Shown here: positions 27,300-35,536 of the stretch, piece by piece | How positions within the stretch are numbered: the stretch's first letter is position 1 | Layout: the number at the start of each line of letters is the position of its first letter | Assembly (NCBI RefSeq): GCF_032098525.1 | Contig: NZ_CP134890.1 | Span: forward strand, 2,046,001 to 2,110,000 | Source of the DNA: Flavobacterium sp. PMTSA4 | Lineage (GTDB): Bacteria > Bacteroidota > Bacteroidia > Flavobacteriales > Flavobacteriaceae | Direction: 5' to 3' | DNA: 64,000 bases | Translations under genes and position numbers: made by a program | Notes under the pieces: generated by a model | What the model was told of the DNA's origin: nothing | Database searches by the model: none | The model's input: only the letters and a program-made list of their open reading frames with translations

Positions 27300-28079
27300 A
27301 TGAAAAAATTAATAGTCGCATTTTTAGTGGTAATCTCTGTAAGTTTCGATTCCCAAAAACCAGAAGCATACGATGTTGGTGAATGGTTTAAATTCCGAAT
27401 CCATTATGGAATTGTGACGGCGGGATATGCAACACTTGAAGTAAAAGAAGCCGTAAAAGAAAATAAAAAAGTATACCATGCCATCGGTAAAGGATATACT
27501 ACTGGTATGAGTCGTTGGTTCTTTAAAGTAGATGATACTTATGAAAGCTACTTTGATAAAATTACAAACCAGCCTTATCAGTTTGTTAGAAAAATAGATG
27601 AAGGTGGTTATACTAAAAACCAAGAGGGTTTCTTTAATCAGGATAAAAACAGTGTCTTGGTAAAAGACTACAAGAAGAAAACCGAAAAAACGTTTGCCGT
27701 TACCGAAAACGTGCAAGACATATTATCAACCTTTTATTTCCTAAGAAACCATCCAGACATTAACACTCTAAAGGTAGGCGAATCTATTGTAGTGGATATG
27801 TTTTTTGACGATGAGACTTTTAAGTTTAAGTTAAAATACATCGGTAAAGAAGATTTAAGTACTAAATTTGGGACCGTTCCTTCCATGATTTTTAGACCTT
27901 TGGTGCAATCGGGAAGAGTTTTTAAAGAAGAAGAAAGTCTAACCGTTTGGATATCTGACGATGACAACAAACTTCCTTTGAGAATTAAAGCTAGTTTGGC
28001 TGTCGGTTCTTTAAAAGCAGATTTAGATGGGTTCAAAGGATTAAAAAACCCATTTGTTATAAAAGTTAAAACTAAATGA
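27300..28079 (+). CDS. DUF3108 domain-containing periplasmic protein
   Basis: The 259-residue product has a short signal peptide (KLIVAFLVVISVSF) and a beta-rich body with the DUF3108 start pattern (GEWFKFRIHYGIVTAGYATLEV). Conserved elements include VDDTYESYFDK and a late LTVWISDDDNKLPLRIKA strand. The family has no firmly assigned role; it is exported, and an envelope role is likely. Its last 4 bp overlap the start of the tryptophan dioxygenase gene (ATGA), so they are translationally coupled. Confidence 0.85.
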   Translation: MKKLIVAFLVVISVSFDSQKPEAYDVGEWFKFRIHYGIVTAGYATLEVKEAVKENKKVYHAIGKGYTTGMSRWFFKVDDTYESYFDKITNQPYQFVRKIDEGGYTKNQEGFFNQDKNSVLVKDYKKKTEKTFAVTENVQDILSTFYFLRNHPDINTLKVGESIVVDMFFDDETFKFKLKYIGKEDLSTKFGTVPSMIFRPLVQSGRVFKEEESLTVWISDDDNKLPLRIKASLAVGSLKADLDGFKGLKNPFVIKVKTK

Positions 28080-28999
28080 ACCAATACAACGACGCACTTG
28101 ATGCATTAGAGAAAAAATTTGATGCCATCAATCAAAAAACTGAAACCCACTTAGAAGGACTTTTATGGTCTAAACCGATAACTTATTGGGATTATATACA
28201 AACCGATGCTTTATTGAATCTTCAGATTCAAAGAACGGTTCTTCCTGATGAAATGGTGTTTATAATGTATCACCAAGTGAATGAATTGTTGTTTAAAATG
28301 ATTCTTTGGGAAATAGACCAATTGTGTCATACGGATAAACCTGCTACTGCTTTCTTTACCGAAAAACTACGAAGAATTAGCCGTTACTTTGAGATGCTAA
28401 CCACATCGTTTGACATCATGGGCGACGGAATGGAAGTAGAACAGTATATGAAATTCAGAAACACTTTGACGCCAGCCAGTGGTTTTCAGAGTGCACAATA
28501 TAGAATGATTGAGTTCTCTTCTACCGATTTAATCAACCTTATAGATTATCGATTTAGAGCTACTATTGATAGAAACACGCCATACTCGCATGCGTTTGAA
28601 CATTTATACTGGCAAGCTGCAGGCAAAGACTACCATACAGGTAAGAAATCGTATTTGATACTTGAATTTGAACGTAAGTACAAAGACGAATTCCTTCGTT
28701 TTATGGAAGAGTACAACACCATAAACATTTTGCAAAAGTTTAAACAACTTCCTGAAGAAGACCAAAAGGATGTTGAGCTAGTGAAAGCCATGCGTAACTA
28801 TGATTACACAGTAAATGTAACCTGGGTTATGGGACATTTGAACGCCGCAAAGAAATATATAGAAAGTGGTCATGGTTCGGGTGAAGCAACTGGCGGAAGT
28901 GATTGGAAAAAATACATGCACCCAAAATACCAACGCAGAATATTTTTCCCGGAATTGTGGAGCGAAGACGAATTAAAAAATTGGGGCGAAGGATTATAA
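28076..28999 (+). CDS. kynA: Tryptophan 2,3-dioxygenase family protein
   Basis: This haem enzyme oxidises L-tryptophan to N-formylkynurenine. The 307-residue, all-helical protein shows TYWDYIQTDALLNLQ, the substrate-site motif MYHQVNELLFKMILWE, the region RNTLTPASGFQSAQYR, and a Gly-rich loop GHGSGEATGGSDWKKYM near the C-terminus. The proximal haem His is probably in VMGHLNAAKK. It overlaps the DUF3108 gene by 4 bp and is followed 9 bp later by an M23 peptidase gene, making a three-gene operon. With hmgA and hppD nearby, this is an aromatic amino acid catabolic neighbourhood. Confidence 0.92.
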   Translation: MNQYNDALDALEKKFDAINQKTETHLEGLLWSKPITYWDYIQTDALLNLQIQRTVLPDEMVFIMYHQVNELLFKMILWEIDQLCHTDKPATAFFTEKLRRISRYFEMLTTSFDIMGDGMEVEQYMKFRNTLTPASGFQSAQYRMIEFSSTDLINLIDYRFRATIDRNTPYSHAFEHLYWQAAGKDYHTGKKSYLILEFERKYKDEFLRFMEEYNTINILQKFKQLPEEDQKDVELVKAMRNYDYTVNVTWVMGHLNAAKKYIESGHGSGEATGGSDWKKYMHPKYQRRIFFPELWSEDELKNWGEGL

Positions 29000-29008
29000 A
29001 TTTTACTG

Positions 29009-30247
29009 ATGTTAAAAACCGTTCAAAGACTACTTTTACTACTAACAACTACATTACTATTATTTTCTTGTAAAAAAGACAACGAGGAACCAATTGAAGT
29101 GGTAACCATTAAACCTAGGGTTATTGATTTTGGGTTCAACCTTAATGATTATAACGTCGTGCACGACACCGTGAGAAAAGGGGACACTTTTGGTACCATT
29201 TTAGACAAGCAAAACCTCAACGGAAATCAAGTTTACGACATAGTAGCCAAAGTAAAAGATACTTTTAACGTTAGAAGCATCCGCGTAGGTAAACCCTATA
29301 CTTTCCTTAGAAGCAAAGACCGAACACACAAAGCCTTATACTTTATTTATCAACCTGATAAGCTGAGTTATTATGTCATTAATTTTAACGACTCGATAAC
29401 AGCTACAAAAAAAACAAGACCGCTTACCTTCAAATCAAGAACGATTGCGGGTGCGTTAAACGGTTCGCTGTCGGAAACCCTTCAGAATTTAAAAGTCGAC
29501 CCATCATTGGCACCACGTATAGCAAAAATTTATGCTTGGTCTATTGACTTCTTTAAACTTCAAAAAGGCGATGAGTTTGCGTTATCCTTCACCGAACGAT
29601 TCATTAATGACACTGTTTATGATGGTGTAGATAGTTTGAAAGCAGCGTTTTTTGAATACAAAGGAAAGAAAATCTATGCCTTCCCTTTTTCACCTGATGG
29701 TAGTAAGGGCAAGCTTCAATACTTTGACGAAGAAGGAAAAACATTGAAGAACTTCTTCTTGAAAGCACCTTTGAAATTCATCAACATAACATCGCGGTAT
29801 ACTAAGAGCAGGTTTCATCCGGTTCAAAAACGTTGGAAAGCTCATAACGGAACCGATTATGCCGCTCCAACCGGTACGCCAATTATGTCGACTGCTGCTG
29901 GCGTAGTTGAACAAGCAGGATATACCACCGGAAACGGAAACTTTGTAAAAGTAAAACACGATAAAACCTATTCAACCCAATACCTTCACATGTCAAAAAT
30001 TTTGGTAAAACGTGGACAACGGGTTACTCAAGGTCAGGTTATTGGAAAGGTTGGAAGCACCGGTTTGGCTACAGGTCCGCATGTTTGCTACCGTTTCTGG
30101 AAAAATGGCGTTCAGGTTGACGCTTTGAAGCAAAACCTACCATCATCCACTCCGATGGAAGCACGTTACAAGGAAGCCTATATGAAACAGATGGCTCCGT
30201 TGAAAAAAGAGCTTGACAGTGTTGCGAAAACCATCGTTAAGAAATAA
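29009..30247 (+). CDS. M23 peptidase lipoprotein (peptidoglycan endopeptidase)
   Basis: The 412-residue product starts with a lipoprotein signal (lipobox LFSC) and continues with a LysM-like/OapA-type N-terminal region (VRKGDTFGTILDKQNLNGNQ). The C-terminal LytM (M23) domain has zinc ligands H279 and D283 (HNGTDYAAPTGTPI) and H358 (GPHVCYRFW), and H327 (YLHMSK) as the catalytic His; all are present, so it should be active. It would cleave peptide crosslinks in peptidoglycan from the periplasmic face. Last gene of the DUF3108-kynA operon. Confidence 0.92.
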   Translation: MLKTVQRLLLLLTTTLLLFSCKKDNEEPIEVVTIKPRVIDFGFNLNDYNVVHDTVRKGDTFGTILDKQNLNGNQVYDIVAKVKDTFNVRSIRVGKPYTFLRSKDRTHKALYFIYQPDKLSYYVINFNDSITATKKTRPLTFKSRTIAGALNGSLSETLQNLKVDPSLAPRIAKIYAWSIDFFKLQKGDEFALSFTERFINDTVYDGVDSLKAAFFEYKGKKIYAFPFSPDGSKGKLQYFDEEGKTLKNFFLKAPLKFINITSRYTKSRFHPVQKRWKAHNGTDYAAPTGTPIMSTAAGVVEQAGYTTGNGNFVKVKHDKTYSTQYLHMSKILVKRGQRVTQGQVIGKVGSTGLATGPHVCYRFWKNGVQVDALKQNLPSSTPMEARYKEAYMKQMAPLKKELDSVAKTIVKK

Positions 30248-30305
30248 TTTTTCCAACTATAACGTTAGCGTAAATATTCTATTATTAGTTACGATTCTTT
30301 ATTTG

Positions 30306-30313
30306 TAAATTTG
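30306..30313 (+). promoter_or_regulatory. -7 promoter box for pgi
   Basis: TAAATTTG lies 19 bp before the pgi ATG in an 85-bp spacer. Confidence 0.45.
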
Positions 30314-30332
30314 TTTTTCAAATTAAGAAACA

Positions 30333-31976
30333 ATGGCATTAACGGCAATAAACCCAACCCATACAACAGCTTGGAAAAAGCTAACCGAACACTTTGAAGC
30401 AACCAAAAACACCTCGATGCAAGAGTTGTTTAAAAAGGATGCATCCAGAGCAGCCACCTTTCACATTCAATGGAACGACTTTTTAGTAGATTATTCTAAA
30501 AACAGAATTGACGCTACTACACTGAAGCTGCTTGTTGAATTGGCTGAAGAATGCAAACTAAAAGAAGCCATTGCAAGCTATTTTGATGGTGATGCTATCA
30601 ATAAAACCGAGAATAGAGCAGTGCTTCACACGGCTTTGCGTTCTACAAAAAACGACACGGTATTGGTTGATGGCGTTAATGTACTTCCAGAAATATATGC
30701 GGTAAAAGAATCCATAAAAACATTTACTAATGATGTTGTTTCGGGTGCCAAGAAAGGATTTACAGGCAAAGCATTTACCGATGTGGTAAACATTGGTATT
30801 GGTGGTTCAGACCTTGGACCAGCTATGGTGGTGGAATCATTGCAGTTCTATAAAAATCATTTGAACGTTCACTTTGTTTCCAACGTTGATGGCGACCATG
30901 TTAACGAAGTAATAAAGAAAATAAATCCTGAAACTACCTTGTTTGTGATTGTTTCAAAGACATTCACCACTCAGGAAACCCTATCGAATGCTGAAACTAT
31001 TCGTGAGTGGTTTTTGAAATCGGCATCGCAAGAAGACGTAGCAAAACATTTTGTTGCCGTATCAACTAATATTCAAAAAGTAACCGAATTCGGAATTAAC
31101 CCTAACAACATTTTCCCGATGTGGGATTGGGTTGGTGGTCGTTTTTCGCTTTGGAGTGCAGTGGGTTTATCTATCAGTTTGGCAGTAGGATTTGATAATT
31201 TTGATGCACTATTAAACGGAGCTCATGAAATGGACACTCATTTCAAATCAGCCGATTTCTCGGAGAACATTCCCGTAGTTTTGGCGTTGTTGAGCATTTG
31301 GTACAATAACTTTTACGGAGCCGAAAGCGAAGCGTTGATTCCTTATACACAATATCTTCAAAAACTTGCACCATATTTACAACAAGGAATCATGGAAAGC
31401 AATGGAAAAAGCGTTGGTCGCGATGGAAAAGTGGTCAACTACCAAACTGGTACTATTATATGGGGCGAACCAGGAACCAATTCGCAACATGCGTTCTTCC
31501 AATTAATTCATCAAGGTACTAAGCTTATCCCGACAGACTTTATAGGCTATGTAAAACCTTTATATGGCAACAAAGACCATCATGATAAGCTAATGTCAAA
31601 CTTTTTTGCACAAACTGAAGCCTTGCTAAATGGTAAAACAGAAGCTCAAGTTAGAGCTGAGTTTGAAAAACAAAATATCACGGGAGACAAAGCTGATTTT
31701 TTACTTCCTTTTAAGGTATTTGAAGGAAACAAACCTACCAATACTATCCTTATAGACAAACTAACGCCTAAGTCATTAGGTTCATTGATAGCATTATACG
31801 AACACAAAATCTTTGTACAAGGTGTTATCTGGAATATATTTAGTTATGATCAATGGGGTGTTGAACTTGGTAAGCAATTAGCCAATTCAATACTTGAAGA
31901 AATAGAAACTAAAACGGTAAAACCGCATGATGCGTCAACAACCTTTTTGTTGAAACACTTTTTAAAGAATAATTAA
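30333..31976 (+). CDS. pgi: Glucose-6-phosphate isomerase
   Basis: Pgi interconverts glucose 6-phosphate and fructose 6-phosphate in glycolysis. At 547 residues it matches the long PGI family. Visible family motifs are NIGIGGSDLGPAMV (sugar-phosphate site), SKTFTTQETLSNA, the PGI signature GRFSLWSAVGLSI, and the C-terminal EHKIFVQGVIWNIFSYDQWG with KQLA. No residue appears missing. It has its own -7 box and terminator. Confidence 0.97.
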   Translation: MALTAINPTHTTAWKKLTEHFEATKNTSMQELFKKDASRAATFHIQWNDFLVDYSKNRIDATTLKLLVELAEECKLKEAIASYFDGDAINKTENRAVLHTALRSTKNDTVLVDGVNVLPEIYAVKESIKTFTNDVVSGAKKGFTGKAFTDVVNIGIGGSDLGPAMVVESLQFYKNHLNVHFVSNVDGDHVNEVIKKINPETTLFVIVSKTFTTQETLSNAETIREWFLKSASQEDVAKHFVAVSTNIQKVTEFGINPNNIFPMWDWVGGRFSLWSAVGLSISLAVGFDNFDALLNGAHEMDTHFKSADFSENIPVVLALLSIWYNNFYGAESEALIPYTQYLQKLAPYLQQGIMESNGKSVGRDGKVVNYQTGTIIWGEPGTNSQHAFFQLIHQGTKLIPTDFIGYVKPLYGNKDHHDKLMSNFFAQTEALLNGKTEAQVRAEFEKQNITGDKADFLLPFKVFEGNKPTNTILIDKLTPKSLGSLIALYEHKIFVQGVIWNIFSYDQWGVELGKQLANSILEEIETKTVKPHDASTTFLLKHFLKNN

Positions 31977-31985
31977 ATTCAATTA

Positions 31986-32012
31986 AACGATAACTTAGGT
32001 TGTCGTTTTTTT
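31986..32012 (+). terminator. Intrinsic terminator after pgi
   Basis: AACGATAAC and GTTGTCGTT pair over 9 bp with one G-T pair around TTAG, followed by T7, 9 bp after the stop. Confidence 0.85.
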
Positions 32013-32024
32013 ATGCCTTTTCGT

Positions 32025-32032
32025 TATATTTG
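32025..32032 (+). promoter_or_regulatory. -7 box deciding the start of the next gene
   Basis: TATATTTG lies 19 bp before the ATG at 32052. It falls inside the longer open frame from 32013, so the inner start is preferred. Confidence 0.55.
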
Positions 32033-32051
32033 TGATTCAAATATTTTAACT

Positions 32052-32474
32052 ATGTATCAGTTTGTTCAAAAATTCCATTCAGGTTGGGCTTATTTAGCCT
32101 TATTCTTATTAGTTTTTGCCGTGCTTAATTCACTTATCGGTATGACTTCAAAAAAAGAATTTACTCCAAAAGATAGAGCAATTGCACTCTTTGGTTTGAT
32201 TGGAACTCATATTCAATTGGTTGTTGGTTTGATATTATACCTTGTGTCACCTTTGGGTTTCGATTCTTTAGGAAACATGAAAGATGCAGCTATTAGGTTA
32301 ACTTCATTAGAGCATCCATTAATTAACATTATTGCTATTGCAATAATCACAATTGGTTGGTCTAGACACAAAAAGGCAACTACCAGTGAAGCTAAATTTA
32401 AAAAAATAACCATCTTCTTCGGAATAGGTTTACTGCTTATCTTGAGCAGGATTCCGTGGAGTCTTTGGTTCTAA
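32052..32474 (+). CDS. Four-helix membrane protein (cytochrome b-like)
   Basis: From the ATG at 32052 the product has 140 residues and four hydrophobic helices: FHSGWAYLALFLLVFAVLNS, then ALFGLIGTHIQLVVGLILYL, then PLINIIAIAIITIGWSRH, then a short one near the C-terminus (ITIFFGIGLLLILSRIPW). His residues at helix ends could bind haem, but this is not established. It is a small inner-membrane protein typical of Bacteroidota with no assigned function. It sits between two terminators and is therefore monocistronic. Confidence 0.75.
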   Translation: MYQFVQKFHSGWAYLALFLLVFAVLNSLIGMTSKKEFTPKDRAIALFGLIGTHIQLVVGLILYLVSPLGFDSLGNMKDAAIRLTSLEHPLINIIAIAIITIGWSRHKKATTSEAKFKKITIFFGIGLLLILSRIPWSLWF

Positions 32475-32480
32475 AATAGA

Positions 32481-32502
32481 AGTCCTGCAAAGGACTTTTT
32501 TT
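32481..32502 (+). terminator. Intrinsic terminator after the small membrane protein
   Basis: AGTCCT and AGGACT form a perfect stem around GCAA, followed by T8, 6 bp after the stop. Confidence 0.85.
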
Positions 32503-32548
32503 ATCGAGGTACGGTTTTTGTATTTCTTCACAAAAAAATAAAACAACT

Positions 32549-33091
32549 ATGCGCAATAAAATTCTCTTCCTTGTTTTTTCTTTAGTATTGGCGTTTACTA
32601 TTTCGTCTTTCACTAACGGAAATCCACAGCAAAAAGAAAAAAATAAAGGCAAAACTACTATTCCAACTGTTAAAAAAAACGAGAAGTTTATTAAAGAAAA
32701 AAAGTTAGATAGCCTTAAACTTCCTGAAAAAAGTGTTGCTATTCAACTACTTGATTCTATTAAGAAAACTCAAGAATTTAATAAACTAAAACTTCATAAA
32801 AAGAATGCGCATGCTTCCTATTATCACAATAAATTTAATGGAAGAAGAACCGCTAGTGGAGAAATTTTTGATAATAATAAATATACAGCTGCTCACAAAA
32901 ATCTTCCGTTTGGAACCATGCTTAAAGTGACTAGTGAAACAACAGGCAGATTTGTTATTGTAAAAGTAAATGACCGTGGACCATTTGCTAAATCACGTGA
33001 AATTGATTTGTCACGCAAAGCTTTTATGGATTTAGTAGACAACAAAAATCGTGGTACTGTTCCTGTTACTATAGAAATTATTGAAGATTAA
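32549..33091 (+). CDS. rlpA: RlpA-family septal ring lytic transglycosylase
   Basis: The 180-residue protein has a signal peptide (ILFLVFSLVLAFTISSFTNG), a Lys-rich linker (about 25-80) and a C-terminal double-psi beta-barrel of the RlpA type. The barrel shows HASYYHNKFNGRRTASGE, YTAAHKNLPFGTMLKV, VKVNDRGPF and SREIDLSRKAF. RlpA proteins cleave denuded glycan strands at the septum; the catalytic Asp in VNDRGPF is present. No SPOR domain is seen. The 3' end overlaps the convergent CYTH gene by 14 bp. Confidence 0.9.
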   Translation: MRNKILFLVFSLVLAFTISSFTNGNPQQKEKNKGKTTIPTVKKNEKFIKEKKLDSLKLPEKSVAIQLLDSIKKTQEFNKLKLHKKNAHASYYHNKFNGRRTASGEIFDNNKYTAAHKNLPFGTMLKVTSETTGRFVIVKVNDRGPFAKSREIDLSRKAFMDLVDNKNRGTVPVTIEIIED

Positions 33092-33560
33092 AACTCCAGG
33101 TTTTAAAAGGTTTCTGGGTTAAATATACGTTGTAATACCGATTGTCATTGGTTACTTCTTTGCCTAACCACATTGGCTTTTCAAACGGTTCATTTTCATG
33201 TTCAAGTTCGATTTCAGCAATGATTAAACCTTCGTTTTCTCCTGAAAAAATATCAACTTCAAAAACATGTTCTCCAACTTGAATTTCGTATCTAATCTTA
33301 TCTATCATTCCATTTTCACAAATAGTCAGTAGTTTTTCAGCTTCTTGAACTTCAATTTCTTTTTCCCATTCCAATCGAGAGGTTCCATTACTGCAACTTT
33401 TCCCTTTAATAGTCAAAAAACCTTGATCGTCTTTTATTCTAATGCGAACGCTTCTTTCCGGATTTGAAGATAAATATGCCTGAACGATTCTTTTTTTAGA
33501 AAAAGCTTCGTTTATAAAGTCATTTGAAGTCACCAAAAACTTTCGCTCTATTTCTATCAT
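33078..33560 (-). CDS. CYTH domain protein (triphosphate tunnel metalloenzyme)
   Basis: The 160-residue protein begins with the CYTH signature EIERKFLV (residues 3-10). It has the alternating basic and acidic tunnel residues expected for the fold (RSVRIRIKDD, LTIKGKS, EWEKEIEV, KIRYEIQV, VDIFSGENEGLIIAEIELE). Members hydrolyse tripolyphosphate or thiamine triphosphate, or make cAMP; here the length and single domain suggest a phosphohydrolase, but the substrate is open. It is divergent from dinB (41 bp between starts) and overlaps rlpA at its 3' end. Confidence 0.9.
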   Translation of the reverse strand: MIEIERKFLVTSNDFINEAFSKKRIVQAYLSSNPERSVRIRIKDDQGFLTIKGKSCSNGTSRLEWEKEIEVQEAEKLLTICENGMIDKIRYEIQVGEHVFEVDIFSGENEGLIIAEIELEHENEPFEKPMWLGKEVTNDNRYYNVYLTQKPFKTWSFNLQ

Positions 33561-33589
33561 TTGAAATTTTTAAGTAGCTAAATATACTA

Positions 33590-33597
33590 TAAATTTG
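33590..33597 (+). promoter_or_regulatory. -7 promoter box for dinB (leaderless candidate)
   Basis: TAAATTTG ends only 4 bp before the ATG at 33602. Transcription would start at or next to the start codon, so dinB may be leaderless. Confidence 0.5.
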
Positions 33598-33601
33598 TGA
33601 T

Positions 33602-34684
33602 ATGGAAGAACCGATTTCATATCGTAAAATTATTCATGTAGACATGGATGCCTTCTACGCATCAGTAGAGCAAATGGACAATCCTGAGTTAAAAGGAAAG
33701 CCATTAGCTGTTGGTGGTAGCGAGGTTCGTGGTGTGGTTTCGGCAGCAAGTTATGAAGCTCGAAAATATGGCGTTCGCTCGGCTATGAGTGGCATTCAAG
33801 CCAAAAGAAATTGCCCCGACTTGATTTTTGTTCGTCCTCGATTCGATAGATACAAAGAAATTTCCAAAAAGATAAGAAAGATTTTTCATGACTATACCGA
33901 TTTGGTTGAACCGTTATCACTTGATGAAGCTTATCTTGACGTTACTCAAAATAAAAAAGGCAACCCTAGCGCTACTTTATTGGCCAAAGAAATAAGGCAA
34001 CGGATTTTTGATGAAGTAGGTTTGACAGCTTCAGCAGGCATTTCTATCAATAAATTTGTGGCAAAAGTTGCTAGTGATTTCAATAAACCTAATGGTCAAA
34101 AAACGGTTAATCCTGAAGAAGTTGAACCTTTTTTGGAATCTTTAGACATCAAAAAATTTTATGGAATTGGTAAAGTAACTGCCGAAAAAATGTATCAGCT
34201 TGGCATTTTTACGGGCAAAGATTTAAAATCTAAAAGTGCTGAGTTCTTAGAACACCATTTTCACAAAAGCGGCTTGCATTACTACAAAATTGTTCGTGGA
34301 ATTCATAACAGTGCCGTAAAACCCAATAGAATTGCAAAATCAGTAGCAGCTGAACATACTTTCAGCGAAAACTTAACTTCAGAAATCTTTATGCTCGAAA
34401 AGTTAGAACGAATAGCTGCAGAATTAGAAAAACGACTTCGAAAGCATAAAATATCAGGTAAAACAGTAACCTTAAAAATAAAATACAGCGACTTTACTGT
34501 GCAAACCCGAAGCAAAACATTGCCTTATTTTATTTCTGACAAAGGCATACTTCTGGAAACAGCTAAAGAGCTTTTGTATCAAGAACGCATGAAAGAATCG
34601 GTAAGATTATTGGGTATTTCGTTGAATAATTTGAACACCGACGTTAAAAAATCAGTAGTGGTGCAGTTGAAGTTTGATTTTTAA
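33602..34684 (+). CDS. dinB: DNA polymerase IV (Y-family)
   Basis: DinB is a translesion polymerase. The 360 residues show the palm catalytic acids D14 (IIHVDMDAFYASVEQ) and D108/E109 (SLDEAYLDV), a finger/palm region with AASYEARKYGVRSAMS, a thumb HhH segment (KFYGIGKVTAEKMYQLG) and a C-terminal little-finger domain. It ends LKFDF without the long tail bearing a typical clamp-binding box; a short QLKFDF end might serve. The ATG at 33602 is needed because the first conserved strand begins at residue 10. Confidence 0.95.
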   Translation: MEEPISYRKIIHVDMDAFYASVEQMDNPELKGKPLAVGGSEVRGVVSAASYEARKYGVRSAMSGIQAKRNCPDLIFVRPRFDRYKEISKKIRKIFHDYTDLVEPLSLDEAYLDVTQNKKGNPSATLLAKEIRQRIFDEVGLTASAGISINKFVAKVASDFNKPNGQKTVNPEEVEPFLESLDIKKFYGIGKVTAEKMYQLGIFTGKDLKSKSAEFLEHHFHKSGLHYYKIVRGIHNSAVKPNRIAKSVAAEHTFSENLTSEIFMLEKLERIAAELEKRLRKHKISGKTVTLKIKYSDFTVQTRSKTLPYFISDKGILLETAKELLYQERMKESVRLLGISLNNLNTDVKKSVVVQLKFDF

Positions 34685-34691
34685 TCATAAA

Positions 34692-34715
34692 AAAACCAGC
34701 TTAATAGCTGGTTTT
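34692..34715. terminator. Bidirectional terminator between dinB and the Bax inhibitor gene
   Basis: A perfect 10-bp stem (AAAACCAGCT / AGCTGGTTTT) around TAAT lies between convergent genes; the T-run is longest on the minus strand. Confidence 0.88.
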
Positions 34716-34736
34716 ATATTTTTTAGTTTAAAAAAA

Positions 34737-35495
34737 TTAATCTCTACTAGATATTTTTGATAATAAACGTAAAAACTCAATGTATAACCAAACTAAAGTA
34801 ATCATTAAGCCCATAGCACCATACCATTCCATATATTTTGGCATTTTTTGTTGTACTCCTTTTTCTATTTGATCAAAATCTAGGAATAAGTTTAATGCCG
34901 CAATTACTATTACAAAAGCACTGATTCCTATACTAATCATAGAATTGCCGTAATGAACTGGCTGAAAGCTTGTAAACATTGATAATAACCATGAAATTAA
35001 ATAATAAGTAGCAATTGCTAAAGTTGCCGCAATAACTACTGAACGGAATTTCTCGTTTACTTTTACGATTTCATATTTATAAAGCCCGAAACAAACCATA
35101 AAAGTAACGAACGTACAACTTACCGCTTGAATTACAATTCCTGAATAGGCTGCTTCAAAAATTGCAGATATACCTCCAATGAATAATCCTTCGAATAAAG
35201 CATAACCTGGAGCTAAATAAGGAGAATATTGAGGTTTGAACGCCGAAATAACTACTAATATTAATCCAACAATAGCGCCACCAATAGTAAATATCATTGG
35301 GTTATAACCATTGTAAAACATAGTCCATGTTACCGCAGCACTAGCTACTAACAATAATAACATTAAGAAACTTTTGTTTATAGTTCCAGATACAGTCATT
35401 GATTCGTTGTAATCAATAACAGTTGCTTCGTGTACTACTTCTCGTGAAGTATTAGTAAAGGTTTTGTTTTTAAAAAACGGATTTCTAGATTCCAT
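34737..35495 (-). CDS. Bax inhibitor-1/YccA family membrane protein
   Basis: The 252-residue protein has seven hydrophobic helices after a roughly 40-residue cytosolic N-terminus. Family features include the glycine-rich helix LAPGYALFEGLFIGGISAIFE and the C-terminal pair DFDQIEKGVQQKMPKYMEWY and WLYIEFLRLLSKI. The aspartates near the C-terminus correspond to the pH-sensing pair of the BsYetJ calcium-leak channel, so a Ca2+/H+ leak role is possible but not shown. It has its own -7 box and a terminator shared with dinB. Confidence 0.92.
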   Translation of the reverse strand: MESRNPFFKNKTFTNTSREVVHEATVIDYNESMTVSGTINKSFLMLLLLVASAAVTWTMFYNGYNPMIFTIGGAIVGLILVVISAFKPQYSPYLAPGYALFEGLFIGGISAIFEAAYSGIVIQAVSCTFVTFMVCFGLYKYEIVKVNEKFRSVVIAATLAIATYYLISWLLSMFTSFQPVHYGNSMISIGISAFVIVIAALNLFLDFDQIEKGVQQKMPKYMEWYGAMGLMITLVWLYIEFLRLLSKISSRD

Positions 35496-35520
35496 TGTCT
35501 TTTATATTAATTTGTTTGAC

Positions 35521-35528
35521 CAAAAATA
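35521..35528 (-). promoter_or_regulatory. -7 promoter box for the Bax inhibitor gene
   Basis: On the minus strand this reads TATTTTTG, 25 bp before the ATG at 35495, in the short spacer after pyk. Confidence 0.45.
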
Positions 35529-35536
35529 GTATTTTT

